64,000 nucleotides of DNA, from positions 6,002,001 to 6,066,000 of the forward strand of contig JBAGRP010000001.1 in assembly GCA_036924855.1 (NCBI GenBank), given 5' to 3'. The notes beneath the pieces were generated by a model, which saw only the letters and a program-made list of their open reading frames with translations, was not told where the DNA came from and searched no databases. The DNA is from Nitrobacteraceae bacterium AZCC 2146 (lineage in GTDB: Bacteria; Pseudomonadota; Alphaproteobacteria; Rhizobiales; Xanthobacteraceae). A program made the translations under genes and the position numbers. Below, one piece after another: positions 9,042-17,501 of the stretch; positions within the stretch are counted from its first letter, which is position 1, and each line of letters starts with the position of its first letter.

Positions 9042-9998
9042 TTACTCGGCCGCCCCGGTCTGGCGTGCCCGGCGAAACCAGGCCCAGGTCTGCCGCGTGA
9101 CCGCCCGATAGCCCTGGCCCCGATATGCGATTCGATCGGCGATGATCTCGTTCAGTTTCGGCAGGGCATGGAACGGGACCGAGGGATAGGCGTGGTGCTC
9201 GACATGGAACGGCATGTTCCAGGCAAACCACTTCATCAGCTCACCTGTATAGGTCGTTCGTGTATTCTCATAGGCGCTTCTGGTGTGCTCGCAACCGGTG
9301 TGCTCGGCGTAGAGATACGGACGCAGAAATAGCTGGCCGACGGCGAGTGGGAGCAGCCACGTCCATAACAGGACCGGGGTAGACAATGCGACCGATGCGA
9401 TCAGAAGCAGAAAGTAGACGAGAACATAGGCACGCGCTTCCCGGACCACCATGCTGCGCTTGTTCTCCGGAATCCACGGCGCCACCACTCTGCAGGTGAT
9501 GGCGTGCCGGAACAGAAGCACGATCCGGTTGGTCAGCTGCACGATGCCCGTATAGGCGATCGCGAGCCGAGTATCGGACGCGGGGATGGTGCTGGTCATC
9601 AGTTCTGGATCCCGCTTCGGATCCTGCGTGAAGCGGTGGTGGTCCCAATGAAACAGCGCGTAATATTCGTAAGGCAGCGCGATCATGAGCGAAGACAAAT
9701 GGCCGAGCGCAGAATTCAGGACGCGGGCCTTGAAGACGGTTTTGTGAGCGGCTTCATGCACCGCCATAAACAGAAAGGCGACCAGGTATCCCTGGGCGAC
9801 TATCAGAGGAACGGCAAACAACGTGCCGTATTTCGCCATGATGAGCCAGATCAGGGTCCCTATCATCGTGATCGCGCCATAGTGGGTGATGGAACGAACG
9901 AGTCCGGGCCCGTTCGAGCGCACCGAGAGATCCTTTAGCTGAAGCGGAGTCAGGGAGCGTCCATCGATCTTGCGATCGACATGCATTTCCATCGTCAT
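9042..9998 (-). CDS. Fatty acid desaturase family membrane protein
   Basis: 318-residue di-iron membrane oxygenase. The three histidine boxes are complete: HEAAH (81-85), HWDHH (117-121) and HVEHH (265-269), and hydrophobic pairs flank them as in acyl-lipid desaturases and beta-carotene hydroxylase-like proteins. It uses oxygen and an electron donor to desaturate or hydroxylate a membrane-associated substrate; the substrate is unknown. Third gene of a leftward operon, starting two bases after the stop of the MetX-like hydrolase, so co-translation is likely. Neighbouring alcohol dehydrogenase and hydrolase suggest metabolism of a lipid or alcohol rather than bulk membrane desaturation; this is inference. 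Confidence 0.87.
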   Translation of the reverse strand: MTMEMHVDRKIDGRSLTPLQLKDLSVRSNGPGLVRSITHYGAITMIGTLIWLIMAKYGTLFAVPLIVAQGYLVAFLFMAVHEAAHKTVFKARVLNSALGHLSSLMIALPYEYYALFHWDHHRFTQDPKRDPELMTSTIPASDTRLAIAYTGIVQLTNRIVLLFRHAITCRVVAPWIPENKRSMVVREARAYVLVYFLLLIASVALSTPVLLWTWLLPLAVGQLFLRPYLYAEHTGCEHTRSAYENTRTTYTGELMKWFAWNMPFHVEHHAYPSVPFHALPKLNEIIADRIAYRGQGYRAVTRQTWAWFRRARQTGAAE

Positions 9999-10000
9999 GG

Positions 10001-11041
10001 CTAGTCCTCATGAGCTTTCAGAAACGCCGAGATGGTTGCGTTGAGAAACGCACGATCGGCCGGGATGAGGGCAGGGTTGCCGGCCCGGTGCCCGTAAAGC
10101 GAAGGGATGGGAGTGAGTTCGGCGGAGCGCGCGTTAGTCAGCAGGCTTAACTCGTCTTCGTTGTCGCGCACCTGAAAGTATCCGTCGGTCTGGCCGGGCA
10201 TGAGCAGAACGCGCGCCTTGATGGCGGCCAGGGCCTTGCTCGGGTCGCCACCGAATTGCGTGCAGCGGCTGACGTCGCCGTTCTGCCACATCCGTATCTG
10301 CGCCAGCAGGTCGTTGGCATCGCGCCGCGAGAAGGCGCCGTCCCATGACCGCGCAAGGAAATCCTCCAGTGAGGTGAAGCCCAACTCACCCCAGGTCTCG
10401 TCGCGGTAGAAGCCGTGCGATAATGCCCAGCCGGCATAGACACGCCCCATCGCCCGCAGCCCGGCGGTTGGCTTCGACACGAAGCGGCCGCCGACGAATG
10501 CGGGATCTGCCGTCAAGGCAGCTTTCACACCCTCGAGGAACACGAAGTTGAATGGCGAACACCTGGCGCTGCCGCAGACGATGGCGGCGCGTTCCACCAT
10601 CTCGGGATAGATGGCAGCCCAGTGGTAGGCCTGCATGCCGCCCATCGACCAGCCATAGACGAGCGCGATTTTGGAGACGCCGAAACGCTCGGTCATCAGC
10701 CGTTGCTGCACCAAAACGGCATCGTGATAGCTGATGTTCGGAAACGGAGCGCGGCCGAGCATTTCGGAAGAATTCGAAGGCGACGAGGACAATCCGTTGC
10801 CGAACAGGTTGGGGATGACGATGAAGTAGCGATCCGGATCCAGCGCGTTGCCGGGGGCAACCAGCCATTCGGTGTCATAGTGCTGTGCGCTGAAGGATGT
10901 CGGATAGACGATCACGTTATCCTTGGCGGCGTTGAGGCGGCCAAAGGTCTTGTAAGCCAGGCGCATGCCGGGAAATACGTCGCCCGATTGCAGTGGCACG
11001 TCGCCGGCGTCGAACAGCTCGTAATCGTTTGATGCTATCAT
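10001..11041 (-). CDS. Alpha/beta hydrolase of the homoserine O-acetyltransferase (MetX) family
   Basis: 346 residues. The fold is clear: MRLAYKTFGRLNAAKDNVIV at the start, the oxyanion region YPTSFSAQHYDTEWLV, the nucleophile elbow GWSMGG (130-135, Ser132) and the end pattern TPIPSLYGHRAGNPAL, which holds the catalytic His. True MetX proteins carry a conserved LAHITYLS region and are about 380 residues; this protein is shorter and is not beside methionine genes, so it is more likely an esterase or acyltransferase of the family. ATGA overlap with the upstream dehydrogenase and a two-base gap to the desaturase show tight coupling. Confidence 0.82.
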   Translation of the reverse strand: MIASNDYELFDAGDVPLQSGDVFPGMRLAYKTFGRLNAAKDNVIVYPTSFSAQHYDTEWLVAPGNALDPDRYFIVIPNLFGNGLSSSPSNSSEMLGRAPFPNISYHDAVLVQQRLMTERFGVSKIALVYGWSMGGMQAYHWAAIYPEMVERAAIVCGSARCSPFNFVFLEGVKAALTADPAFVGGRFVSKPTAGLRAMGRVYAGWALSHGFYRDETWGELGFTSLEDFLARSWDGAFSRRDANDLLAQIRMWQNGDVSRCTQFGGDPSKALAAIKARVLLMPGQTDGYFQVRDNEDELSLLTNARSAELTPIPSLYGHRAGNPALIPADRAFLNATISAFLKAHED

Positions 11042-12168
11042 GCGATCAATTCCCGATAGAGGGCGCCAGCTTCCTCTTCGCCGAATTCTCTCGGATTGGT
11101 CGGGCGCGAATGGTCGGCGAGGGCGCCGCGGACGAGATCCGGGATCATATTTTCCAGCACGCCCATCTCGCGCAGGCTCGCGGGCAGCCCGAGGTCAAGG
11201 TTGAGTTCCGTTACAGCGTCTTCCAGCGTCTGCTCCGGTGGCAATCCCATGGCTTGCTGCAGGGCGTCGATACGCGCTGCGGTGACAGGCCGGTTGAAGC
11301 GCAGGATCGTCGGCAGGATCGCAGCGTTGCAACTGCCATGGTGAAGCACCGGCTCTTTGAGAGCGCCGAGCGGATGGCTGAGGGCATGGACGGCGCCGAG
11401 GCCTTTCAGAAATCCGAGGCCGCCCTGGATCGAGGCCATCATCATGTCGGCCCGGGCCTGCAGATCCTGCGGTCGCCGCACCGACGTCCTGATCGCGCTC
11501 CAGGCGCGCGCGGCGCCGTCAAGCACGATGGCATCGATCGGCGGGTTGAAGCGGGGTGACAGATACGCTTCGATGCAGTGGCTCAGCGCATCCATCCCGG
11601 TCGCCGCCGTGAGCAGCGCCGGAAGGCTGACGGTCAGGGAAGGATCGCAAAGCGCGACCCGCGGCAAAAGGTGCGGGGATGCGATGACAAGCTTCGAGCC
11701 TGAGGCCAGAGTGATCAGCGCGCCGCGGCCGACTTCCGATCCGGTGCCGGCCGTCGTCGGAATCGCAATGACGGGCGCGGTCCGGCCGATCAGGTTAGTG
11801 CCGCCGTGAATGGCCGCATAGCGCGCCAGCGGCAATTCGTGCGTTGCCAGCAGGGCAACCGCCTTGCCGAAATCGAGCGGCGATCCGCCGCCCAGTGCGA
11901 TGATCCCGTCGCACCCCTGTTCGATGTAGATGTGCCGAGCCAACAGAACGGCATCCTCGGTCGGATTGGGCGGCACCGAATCATAGAGCGTGACCTCAGA
12001 ACCCGCGAGAGTGCGGACGCGATCGGCGAGCCCCGCCGCAACCAGGCCCCGGTCGGTGACGAGCATCGGACGTCCAATGCCAGCGGCCGCAAGCTCCTGC
12101 GGCAGCTTCTCGATGGCGCCGAGCCCAAACTCGACGCGGTTCAGAAAGATCATTTGACTGATGGTCAC
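11038..12168 (-). CDS. Iron-containing alcohol dehydrogenase
   Basis: About 376 residues from a GTG at 12168, giving MTISQMIFLNRVEFGLGAIEKL, the usual start of the family. A longer open frame reaches 12270 but would run through the regulatory repeat at 12207, so I reject it. The cofactor motif GGGSPLDFGKAVAL and the metal-ligand segments GMDALSHCIEAYLSP, GAVHALSHPLG and VLHHGSCNA are intact. The protein should reduce or oxidise a small alcohol/aldehyde, or act like maleylacetate reductase, with NAD(P). It is the first gene of the operon with the MetX-like hydrolase and the desaturase. Substrate unknown. Confidence 0.88.
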   Translation of the reverse strand: MTISQMIFLNRVEFGLGAIEKLPQELAAAGIGRPMLVTDRGLVAAGLADRVRTLAGSEVTLYDSVPPNPTEDAVLLARHIYIEQGCDGIIALGGGSPLDFGKAVALLATHELPLARYAAIHGGTNLIGRTAPVIAIPTTAGTGSEVGRGALITLASGSKLVIASPHLLPRVALCDPSLTVSLPALLTAATGMDALSHCIEAYLSPRFNPPIDAIVLDGAARAWSAIRTSVRRPQDLQARADMMMASIQGGLGFLKGLGAVHALSHPLGALKEPVLHHGSCNAAILPTILRFNRPVTAARIDALQQAMGLPPEQTLEDAVTELNLDLGLPASLREMGVLENMIPDLVRGALADHSRPTNPREFGEEEAGALYRELIA

Positions 12169-12206
12169 GTCGTTATCCGGATGTCGGTCTCTTGTCGCTG
12201 ATTTAA

Positions 12207-12223
12207 GTGTACATTCTGTACAA
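12207..12223. promoter_or_regulatory. Operator-like repeat, copy 1 (TTGTAC...TGTACAC)
   Basis: On the minus strand TTGTACAGAATGTACAC, containing two TGTACA half-sites three bases apart. It lies 39 bases upstream of the chosen start of the alcohol dehydrogenase and recurs in related form at 12321. The pattern is typical of a dimeric repressor such as a GntR protein; no such regulator is in the window. Confidence 0.5.
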
Positions 12224-12320
12224 TAAATAAAGCGGCGTGCCAATCTCGATTTTTCATCGCGGCGCCTCAATCGAAGGCAACGGGTTGCTATTTCTTTGCG
12301 CTGGCCGCTTCTTCAAGTTA

Positions 12321-12337
12321 GTGAACAAAAAGTACAA
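12321..12337. promoter_or_regulatory. Operator-like repeat, copy 2 (TTGTAC...TTCAC)
   Basis: On the minus strand TTGTACTTTTTGTTCAC, matching copy 1 at 12 of 17 positions, with a centre-to-centre distance of 114 bases. An additional dyad TGAACCTCGTTCA sits at 12350-12362. Together these give a multi-site upstream region for the alcohol dehydrogenase operon in an AT-rich stretch. Confidence 0.42.
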
Positions 12338-12458
12338 TTAAATAAATTTTGAACCTCGTTCACCCATTTCGCTGCGGCATGAGGGCATGTTTCCCTCCCA
12401 TTCGCGCCGCTGCCGGACCATTCCCATAGCCAACAACCTGCGTTCAGGAGTGAAGACC

Positions 12459-12670
12459 ATGGGAATGATGATGAGCAATGGCTGGCCGCTAAGTGCCGAC
12501 GATTGGGACAGTCAGATGCTGTTCTTTTCGCTCAAGGCTGCCGGGTGATCGCGCATGACAGCCGCGGCCACGGGCGCTCGATGCAGACTGCGACCGGCAA
12601 CGAGACGGATACAGATGCTGGCGACGTTGCGGCGCTCGTGGTTGATCCGCAACGACCAGGGCAGGGGTGA
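12459..12670 (+). pseudogene. Alpha/beta hydrolase (chloroperoxidase-like), frameshifted remnant
   Basis: The first frame from ATG 12459 reads [17 protein letters not shown], the conserved HGWPLSxDxWD-QM block of non-haem chloroperoxidase-like hydrolases, then stops at 12546. The next frame continues the same protein at 12542 as [20 protein letters not shown] and [11 protein letters not shown], ending at 12668. So one frameshift lies near 12540, and the N-terminal 20 residues and the whole C-terminal two thirds are gone. The catalytic GxSxGG elbow is absent. A second, differently broken member of the same family lies at 28564. Confidence 0.82.
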
Positions 12671-12796
12671 TTCGATGACGAGAGAGCCGAAATAATCGGC
12701 TGCAAACCAAATGCCGAGCCGCTCGAAGCCGGTGCGACTTCGTCGAAGGTCGCTGCAACCAACGACCGATATAGAGCAAGTTCCGCTTGCGACAGA

Positions 12797-13042
12797 CTAG
12801 TATGGGATACGCTTGTTACAGAGCGTGCCGATAGCACCGTAGAATCCACGAAACGGTATGTAGACGTCGCCGTGCCACCCAAATGGACCGAACGGTCGGC
12901 AGTCATTGTGGGCCCAACGCTGATGATAGCGGTGGATTTTGTGGGAGCGGGACATTCCGTCACGTTCAGGAATCAACAAGGAAGCTGCAAGCGCCGGTAC
13001 GGCTGTCAGCATCACGATCATAACAATGAGAGAACGCATCAT
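12797..13042 (-). CDS. Small secreted protein of unknown function
   Basis: 81 residues. The first 20 (MMRSLIVMIVMLTAVPALAA) form a clear Sec signal peptide with an Ala-x-Ala cleavage site. The mature part is about 60 residues, rich in Arg, His, Gly, Phe and Trp, with two Cys (in NDCRPFG and GTLCNKR) that could form a disulfide in the periplasm. Small secreted proteins with this composition are common in Bradyrhizobium-like genomes; I do not recognise the family. It stands alone on the minus strand between a wrecked hydrolase and an exported hydrolase. Confidence 0.65.
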   Translation of the reverse strand: MMRSLIVMIVMLTAVPALAASLLIPERDGMSRSHKIHRYHQRWAHNDCRPFGPFGWHGDVYIPFRGFYGAIGTLCNKRIPY

Positions 13043-13186
13043 GGGACGATCCTCTGGGGGCTGGTACCCCGTGATCGTCGAGCATTTCCAATGAGGTCGT
13101 CAAGCCCGCAATTTCACAAAGAACGTTATCTCATTGGATGGCGGCTCGGATGCCATCGATGCGTAAAATCGGAGGCTTCCCGCGGA

Positions 13187-14191
13187 TCAGGCGCCGCGCA
13201 GCTGCATTTGCTCCAGCACCTCTCGGCCGAGGAGGGCATAGGGACTGGCGAAGGTTTCCATCATTTCGAAATGATTGTAGTTCTCGTTGATGAAATACTT
13301 CACGGGCTTGTTGGCGGCCTGCAACGCAGCTGCGAAGTCGCGGGTCTGGCGCTGAAATTCCGGTGTTTCGTAGGTACCATGAGCCAGAACCAGCGGCGTT
13401 CGGATCTTCGCAAGATGCCGTTGCGTGCTGAGCGCTTCTTCGACCTCGTCTGAAATGTTGACATATTTCGAACGCGCCGACAGGCGCACAGCCTTGAGAT
13501 CGTATAACCCGCTCGACAGCACCGCGCCCTTGATGACGTCGTCGGGCAAATCGAAATCCTTCTTCCAGTCCGTCAGCAGCGCTACTCCTGCCAGGTGCGA
13601 GCCGGATGAGAATCCGGACAGATAGACGCGTGACGGATCGCCACCGAAGCTATGGGCGTTGCGGACGGTCCAGGCAATCGAGCGGCGGACCTGTTCGATC
13701 ATCGGCATCAGGTCACCTTTCGATTCATCAACCGAGATGAAGTCCGGGACCACGTAATGCGCGCCGGCGTGCATCAGCATTTCCGCGGGAAAGGCATACT
13801 CCGTCGCGGGACGTTGGCGCCAGGCGCCGCCGTGAATGTGAATATGGATCGGTGCGCTGGATTGCTTCGGTGAGTAAATCTCAAGCTTCTCAATGGCGGT
13901 GGTGCCGTAGCTTGCGCGCCCTGGCTCGCCGAGGCGCGCCCGCATCGCTGCACTATTGGATGCATAGCGTTTCATGACCTGCACGATATTCGGTGCGAAT
14001 TTCGGCTGGTCGTAGGCGTCATCCAGCTCCTTTTGGTCCATGTCGAGCCATACCTTGGGGCCTTTCTCCGGCACAGCCGTTGATGGCTGGGCAGAAGCGC
14101 TGTTCGTCGAACTCGCGATGATACCTGCCGCCATGCCGGCGAGCAGGGTGCGGCGATTGACGTTATCATTCGGTTTCGCTGGTTCGGTCAC
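13187..14191 (-). CDS. Exported alpha/beta hydrolase (kynurenine formamidase/carboxylesterase-like)
   Basis: 334 residues. The N-terminus NVNRRTLLAGMAAGIIASS has a twin-arginine pair followed by a hydrophobic stretch and an ASAQ cleavage site, so Tat export to the periplasm is likely. The hydrolase part has the oxyanion motif HGGAW (120-124), the nucleophile elbow GFSSG (193-197, Ser195) and late residues LAHGTYET and NYNHFEMM that supply Asp/Glu and His. This is the BD-FAE/kynurenine formamidase-like class, acting on esters or amides; the substrate is not known. It ends 57 bases after the LysR gene start side and may belong to that locus, but no coupling is visible. Confidence 0.83.
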   Translation of the reverse strand: MTEPAKPNDNVNRRTLLAGMAAGIIASSTNSASAQPSTAVPEKGPKVWLDMDQKELDDAYDQPKFAPNIVQVMKRYASNSAAMRARLGEPGRASYGTTAIEKLEIYSPKQSSAPIHIHIHGGAWRQRPATEYAFPAEMLMHAGAHYVVPDFISVDESKGDLMPMIEQVRRSIAWTVRNAHSFGGDPSRVYLSGFSSGSHLAGVALLTDWKKDFDLPDDVIKGAVLSSGLYDLKAVRLSARSKYVNISDEVEEALSTQRHLAKIRTPLVLAHGTYETPEFQRQTRDFAAALQAANKPVKYFINENYNHFEMMETFASPYALLGREVLEQMQLRGA

Positions 14192-14248
14192 AACGCTCTC
14201 CTGGCATGCAGCTATCGCTGCGATCGTACAAGCAAGAACGCGGCCACA

Positions 14249-15163
14249 CTACGTGGTCGCCTCCCATACGCCATCGCGGACCTGCTTGCGGCCGAGGTCG
14301 CACAGCATCTCGTAAAAACGCTCGGCGGCAACGCCGAGCGAGCGAGTCTTTGGGCGCGCCACCATCCAGGTAATGGACAGATCTGCAATTGGGCTGGCGG
14401 AGATCTGGCCTTGCTTGAGCAGCGCGCGGACGCCGCAGACGGGAAGAACCGTATAGCCAAGTCCCGCGATCACGAGATCGGTCATCAAGGGGAGGGTGTT
14501 GGCTTCGAATCTGACATTCGCCTGCAGGCCATGAAGCCCCAGACCGGTCTCCACTGTCAGCCGCAGGCTGTTCGGGCGCATTGTCAAAATCAGAGGCAGG
14601 CCTGCCAGCGATTTGATCGGCGTCTCCTTGCGCATCGACAGCTTTGCACTCGCCGGGCCGACGAGCAGCATTCGCTCGCGTCCGAGATGCTGCGAGGCAA
14701 TACCGTGTAAGGGTTCATTGGTGTTGGTGATGGCGACGTCGAGCATGCCATTGGCGACAAGATCGCGCAGCTGGCCGCTGGTTTCCTCGACGATGCGGAC
14801 TACGATCCGCGGATATGCCGCGTTGAAGCTTTTCACCAGCGGCACTGCGATCAGGCCTCGCGGCGAGGGCGGAATGCCGAATGCGACTTCGCCCGATGGT
14901 TCAAGTGAAACTGCGGCCACATCGTTCTTGAGCAGCCGCATCTGCCGCTCGATGCTTTGCAGCCCTTCGTGCAATTGCCGGCCCGCCTCGGTCAGCAACA
15001 TGCCGCGGCCGCCGCGCACGAACAGTGGTGTTCGAAACTGTTCCTCGATCGCCTGGATTTGCCGGCTCAACGTCGGCTGCGACACCCTCAACGATTGGGC
15101 GGCGCTGCTGAGGTTGCCATGCTCGATGACCGAGAAGAAGTACTGAATTTTGCGCTGATCCAT
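14249..15163 (-). CDS. LysR-family regulator of the Liv/molybdenum-hydroxylase operon
   Basis: 304 residues from ATG 15163 (MDQRKIQYFFSVIEHGNLS). A longer open frame upstream is rejected because it crosses the intergenic region and encodes arginine-rich shadow sequence. The helix-turn-helix is at about 3-60 (AAQSLRVSQPTLSRQIQAIE, then TPLFVRGGRGMLLTEAG). The effector domain is of the CynR/Nac-like kind with EVAFGIPPSPRGLIAVPLV. It is divergent from the livK-type gene at 15293, and a textbook LTTR box lies between them, so it very probably controls the 15293-25145 operon and itself. Confidence 0.93.
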   Translation of the reverse strand: MDQRKIQYFFSVIEHGNLSSAAQSLRVSQPTLSRQIQAIEEQFRTPLFVRGGRGMLLTEAGRQLHEGLQSIERQMRLLKNDVAAVSLEPSGEVAFGIPPSPRGLIAVPLVKSFNAAYPRIVVRIVEETSGQLRDLVANGMLDVAITNTNEPLHGIASQHLGRERMLLVGPASAKLSMRKETPIKSLAGLPLILTMRPNSLRLTVETGLGLHGLQANVRFEANTLPLMTDLVIAGLGYTVLPVCGVRALLKQGQISASPIADLSITWMVARPKTRSLGVAAERFYEMLCDLGRKQVRDGVWEATT

Positions 15164-15184
15164 CGTGCCTCCGGTCTTCATGGT

Positions 15185-15199
15185 ATACGGTTTTCGTAT
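15185..15199. promoter_or_regulatory. LysR-type box ATAC-N7-GTAT
   Basis: ATACGGTTTTCGTAT, a perfect 5-bp dyad that also satisfies the T-N11-A rule and the ATAC-N7-GTAT consensus for LysR-type regulators. It is 22 bases upstream of the lysR-like start and 94 upstream of the binding-protein gene, the expected place for a recognition site used for autoregulation and activation. Confidence 0.72.
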
Positions 15200-15292
15200 G
15201 GAGTGTATGGCAAAAATTCGATTGATGCATGTACTCGCCGTTGCTAGGCTTGATGTCGCTGGGATCCGATCGACTGCACCGGAGCTGAACCA

Positions 15293-16561
15293 ATGCGACC
15301 ATTTCTCCGCCTGAGTGCGATGCTTGCGAGCATCATGTTGGCGACGACCATGACAGCGCGTGCGCAGGAGCCGATCCGGATCGGTGTGCTGCTGCCATTC
15401 ACGGGGCCGCTCGCCAAGAACGGCATCGAGAACTGGGAGGCAATGCAGATCGCTCGCGACATGATCAACGAGCGCGGTGGCGTTAACGGGCGCAAGATCG
15501 AATATCTGCAGGGTGACGCGACGACGCCGAACGCGGCGATCAGCGAGACCGAGCGGCTGATCACCAAGGATGGCATCAAGATCACGACCGGTTCGTTTGC
15601 GTCCCCGATCGCGATCGCCGTCAGCCAGGCCGCCGAACGTCACAGCGTCTTTCACTGGGAAACGACGGGCGCTGCCGAAGTCATCACTCACCGCGGGTTC
15701 AAGTACACCTTCCAGGTTGGCGCGCCGGCCCGCAAGTACGGCCAGGCCGCCGTCGATTTCGTATTTGGCGACCTGGCCAAGCGGCTGAACAAGCCGGTCA
15801 CCGAGCTGAAAATCGCGCTGCTGTGGGAAAACCGTGCCTTCGGCAAGTCCGTCGGCGATGGGATCCGTGCCTATTCCCAGACCAAGGGCATCAAGCTCGT
15901 CTATGACGAGGGATACGATCAGACGGCCACCGACATGACGCCGATCGTGCAGAAGCTGAAGGATGTGACGCCCGATATCCTGATCGCGATCTCGTTTCCC
16001 AACGACGCCATCCTGTTTCAGCGCAAGGCGAAGGAGCTCGACTTCAACGTCAATGCATTCATTGGCGTCAGTGCCGGTTATTCATCGCCGGATCTGCGGG
16101 ATTCGATTGGAGATTCCGTGGTTGGCATTTTTGTTGCCGACTTCCCGCCGAAGGTGAATGCCAATGTGCTGAAGCCTGACATCAAGAAGGTCGCCGAGGA
16201 ATTCTACAAGCGTTACGAGGCCAAGATGAAACGCGCTCCGGCCGGGCATGCGGCGGCGGGCTTCTCGGCGATCTGGGCCTTGTTCACCGAGGTCTTGCCG
16301 AAGGCCAAGACCTATGAACCCGACGAGTTGCGGGACATCGCCTTGAAGCTGGATCTGCCCGAAGGCTCGCTGGTCAACGGCAGCGGCATCAAGTTCACCA
16401 ATCTCGACGTGCCGGATGATCCGAAGGGTGCCGGAGAGAACCTGCGCGCGTCGATCGGCGTCTGGCAGTGGACCAAGGCCGGCAACGAACAAGTCTATCC
16501 GCCGGAACTGGCGACCCACGAGGCGGCGATGGTGCCAATGCCGAAGTGGAGCAACCGTTGA
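15293..16561 (+). CDS. Branched-chain amino acid-type ABC substrate-binding protein
   Basis: Periplasmic ligand-binding protein of the Leu/Ile/Val (HAAT) class, 422 residues. A signal peptide ends at about residue 25 (TMTARAQEP). Then come the usual opening IRIGVLLPFTGPLAKNG, the block MINERGGVNGRKIEYLQGD, and the lobe segments TTGAAEVITHRGFKYTFQVG and VSAGYSSPDL. It delivers an unknown ligand to the two permeases and two ATPases encoded directly downstream. Because the same operon holds a molybdenum hydroxylase and an amidohydrolase, the ligand is more likely an aromatic or heterocyclic acid than leucine; this is inference. Confidence 0.92.
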   Translation: MRPFLRLSAMLASIMLATTMTARAQEPIRIGVLLPFTGPLAKNGIENWEAMQIARDMINERGGVNGRKIEYLQGDATTPNAAISETERLITKDGIKITTGSFASPIAIAVSQAAERHSVFHWETTGAAEVITHRGFKYTFQVGAPARKYGQAAVDFVFGDLAKRLNKPVTELKIALLWENRAFGKSVGDGIRAYSQTKGIKLVYDEGYDQTATDMTPIVQKLKDVTPDILIAISFPNDAILFQRKAKELDFNVNAFIGVSAGYSSPDLRDSIGDSVVGIFVADFPPKVNANVLKPDIKKVAEEFYKRYEAKMKRAPAGHAAAGFSAIWALFTEVLPKAKTYEPDELRDIALKLDLPEGSLVNGSGIKFTNLDVPDDPKGAGENLRASIGVWQWTKAGNEQVYPPELATHEAAMVPMPKWSNR

Positions 16562-16610
16562 GCCGGACCGCGCGGGGCATAGCGTCCCGCGCGTCCGCTC
16601 GGCAACTGCC

Positions 16611-17495
16611 ATGAGCACACTGATCCAGCTCGTTCTGTCCGGTATTCTCATCGGGAGCGTCTATGCGCTGATGAGCATCGGCCTGACGCTGATCTTTGGC
16701 GTCTTGCGCATCGTCAATTTTGCCCATGGCGAATTTCTGATGATCGCGATGTACGGTGCGTGGGCCTTCTCGAATCTGTTCGGACTGAACCCCTACATGG
16801 CGGCCACTGCGATCGTCCCTGCCATGTTCTTGTTTGGTGCGGTGGTCTACTGGCTGGTGATCAGTCCCGCACTCGACAAGCCGCATCTGGTCGTGGTCTT
16901 CGCAACCATGGCGCTGTCGATCTTCCTGCAGAACGCTGCACTGATGGCAATGACTGCGGATCTGCGCGACATTCCGCCGATCTTCAACCGTTCGATCACG
17001 ATCGGCTCGATCTTCCTCAAGGTTGAGCTGTTGCTTGGCTTCCTGATCACGATCCTCTGTACCGTTGGCCTGCAGTGGATGATCAAGAAGACTTATCTCG
17101 GCAAGGCCATCCGCGCGACCGTGCAGGATGGTGAAGCCGCCATGCTGATGGGCATTCCGGTGCCGCGTATTTTCCTGATCACTTTTGCGGGCGGGTCCGC
17201 GCTCGTCGGTCTCGCTGCTTGCGTGATGGTGCCATTATTCTCGGTATTTCCTTCCGTCGGGCTGAACTTCGTGCTGATCGCTTTCGTTATTGTGGTGCTG
17301 GGCGGCATGGGCAGCATCGAGGGCGCGCTGCTGGGCGGCATCTGCGTCGGCGTGATGCAGTCGCTAAGTGGCTATTACATAGCACCTGCTTTCGGGCAGA
17401 TGTTCTTCTTCGTGCTGTTCCTGCTGGTGATGATCTTCCGGCCCAATGGCCTTCTCGGCCAGAAGGGTGCCGCGATGATCGGCATGAACGAGTAG
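16611..17495 (+). CDS. livH: Branched-chain amino acid-type ABC permease, LivH
   Basis: 294-residue inner-membrane permease. The start ATG at 16611 gives STLIQLVLSGILIGSVYAL, typical for LivH; in-frame sequence upstream overlaps the binding-protein gene in another frame. Seen: the motif LTLIFGVLRIVNFAHGEFLM near the N-terminus and the cytoplasmic EAA-like loop AIRATVQDGEAAMLMGIPV that contacts the ATPases, then VLGGMGSIEGALLGG. It forms a heterodimeric pore with the LivM-type protein, encoded six bases downstream. Fifty bases separate it from the binding-protein gene. Confidence 0.94.
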   Translation: MSTLIQLVLSGILIGSVYALMSIGLTLIFGVLRIVNFAHGEFLMIAMYGAWAFSNLFGLNPYMAATAIVPAMFLFGAVVYWLVISPALDKPHLVVVFATMALSIFLQNAALMAMTADLRDIPPIFNRSITIGSIFLKVELLLGFLITILCTVGLQWMIKKTYLGKAIRATVQDGEAAMLMGIPVPRIFLITFAGGSALVGLAACVMVPLFSVFPSVGLNFVLIAFVIVVLGGMGSIEGALLGGICVGVMQSLSGYYIAPAFGQMFFFVLFLLVMIFRPNGLLGQKGAAMIGMNE

Positions 17496-17501
17496 TATCC
17501 G

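Noticed and set aside
12169..12270. N-terminal extension of the alcohol dehydrogenase
   Set aside because: It would translate the operator-like repeat at 12207; the family start matches GTG 12168 or ATG 12153.
15164..15691. N-terminal extension of the LysR protein at 14249
   Set aside because: It runs antisense through the livK-type gene and across the LTTR box; the protein starts normally at 15163.
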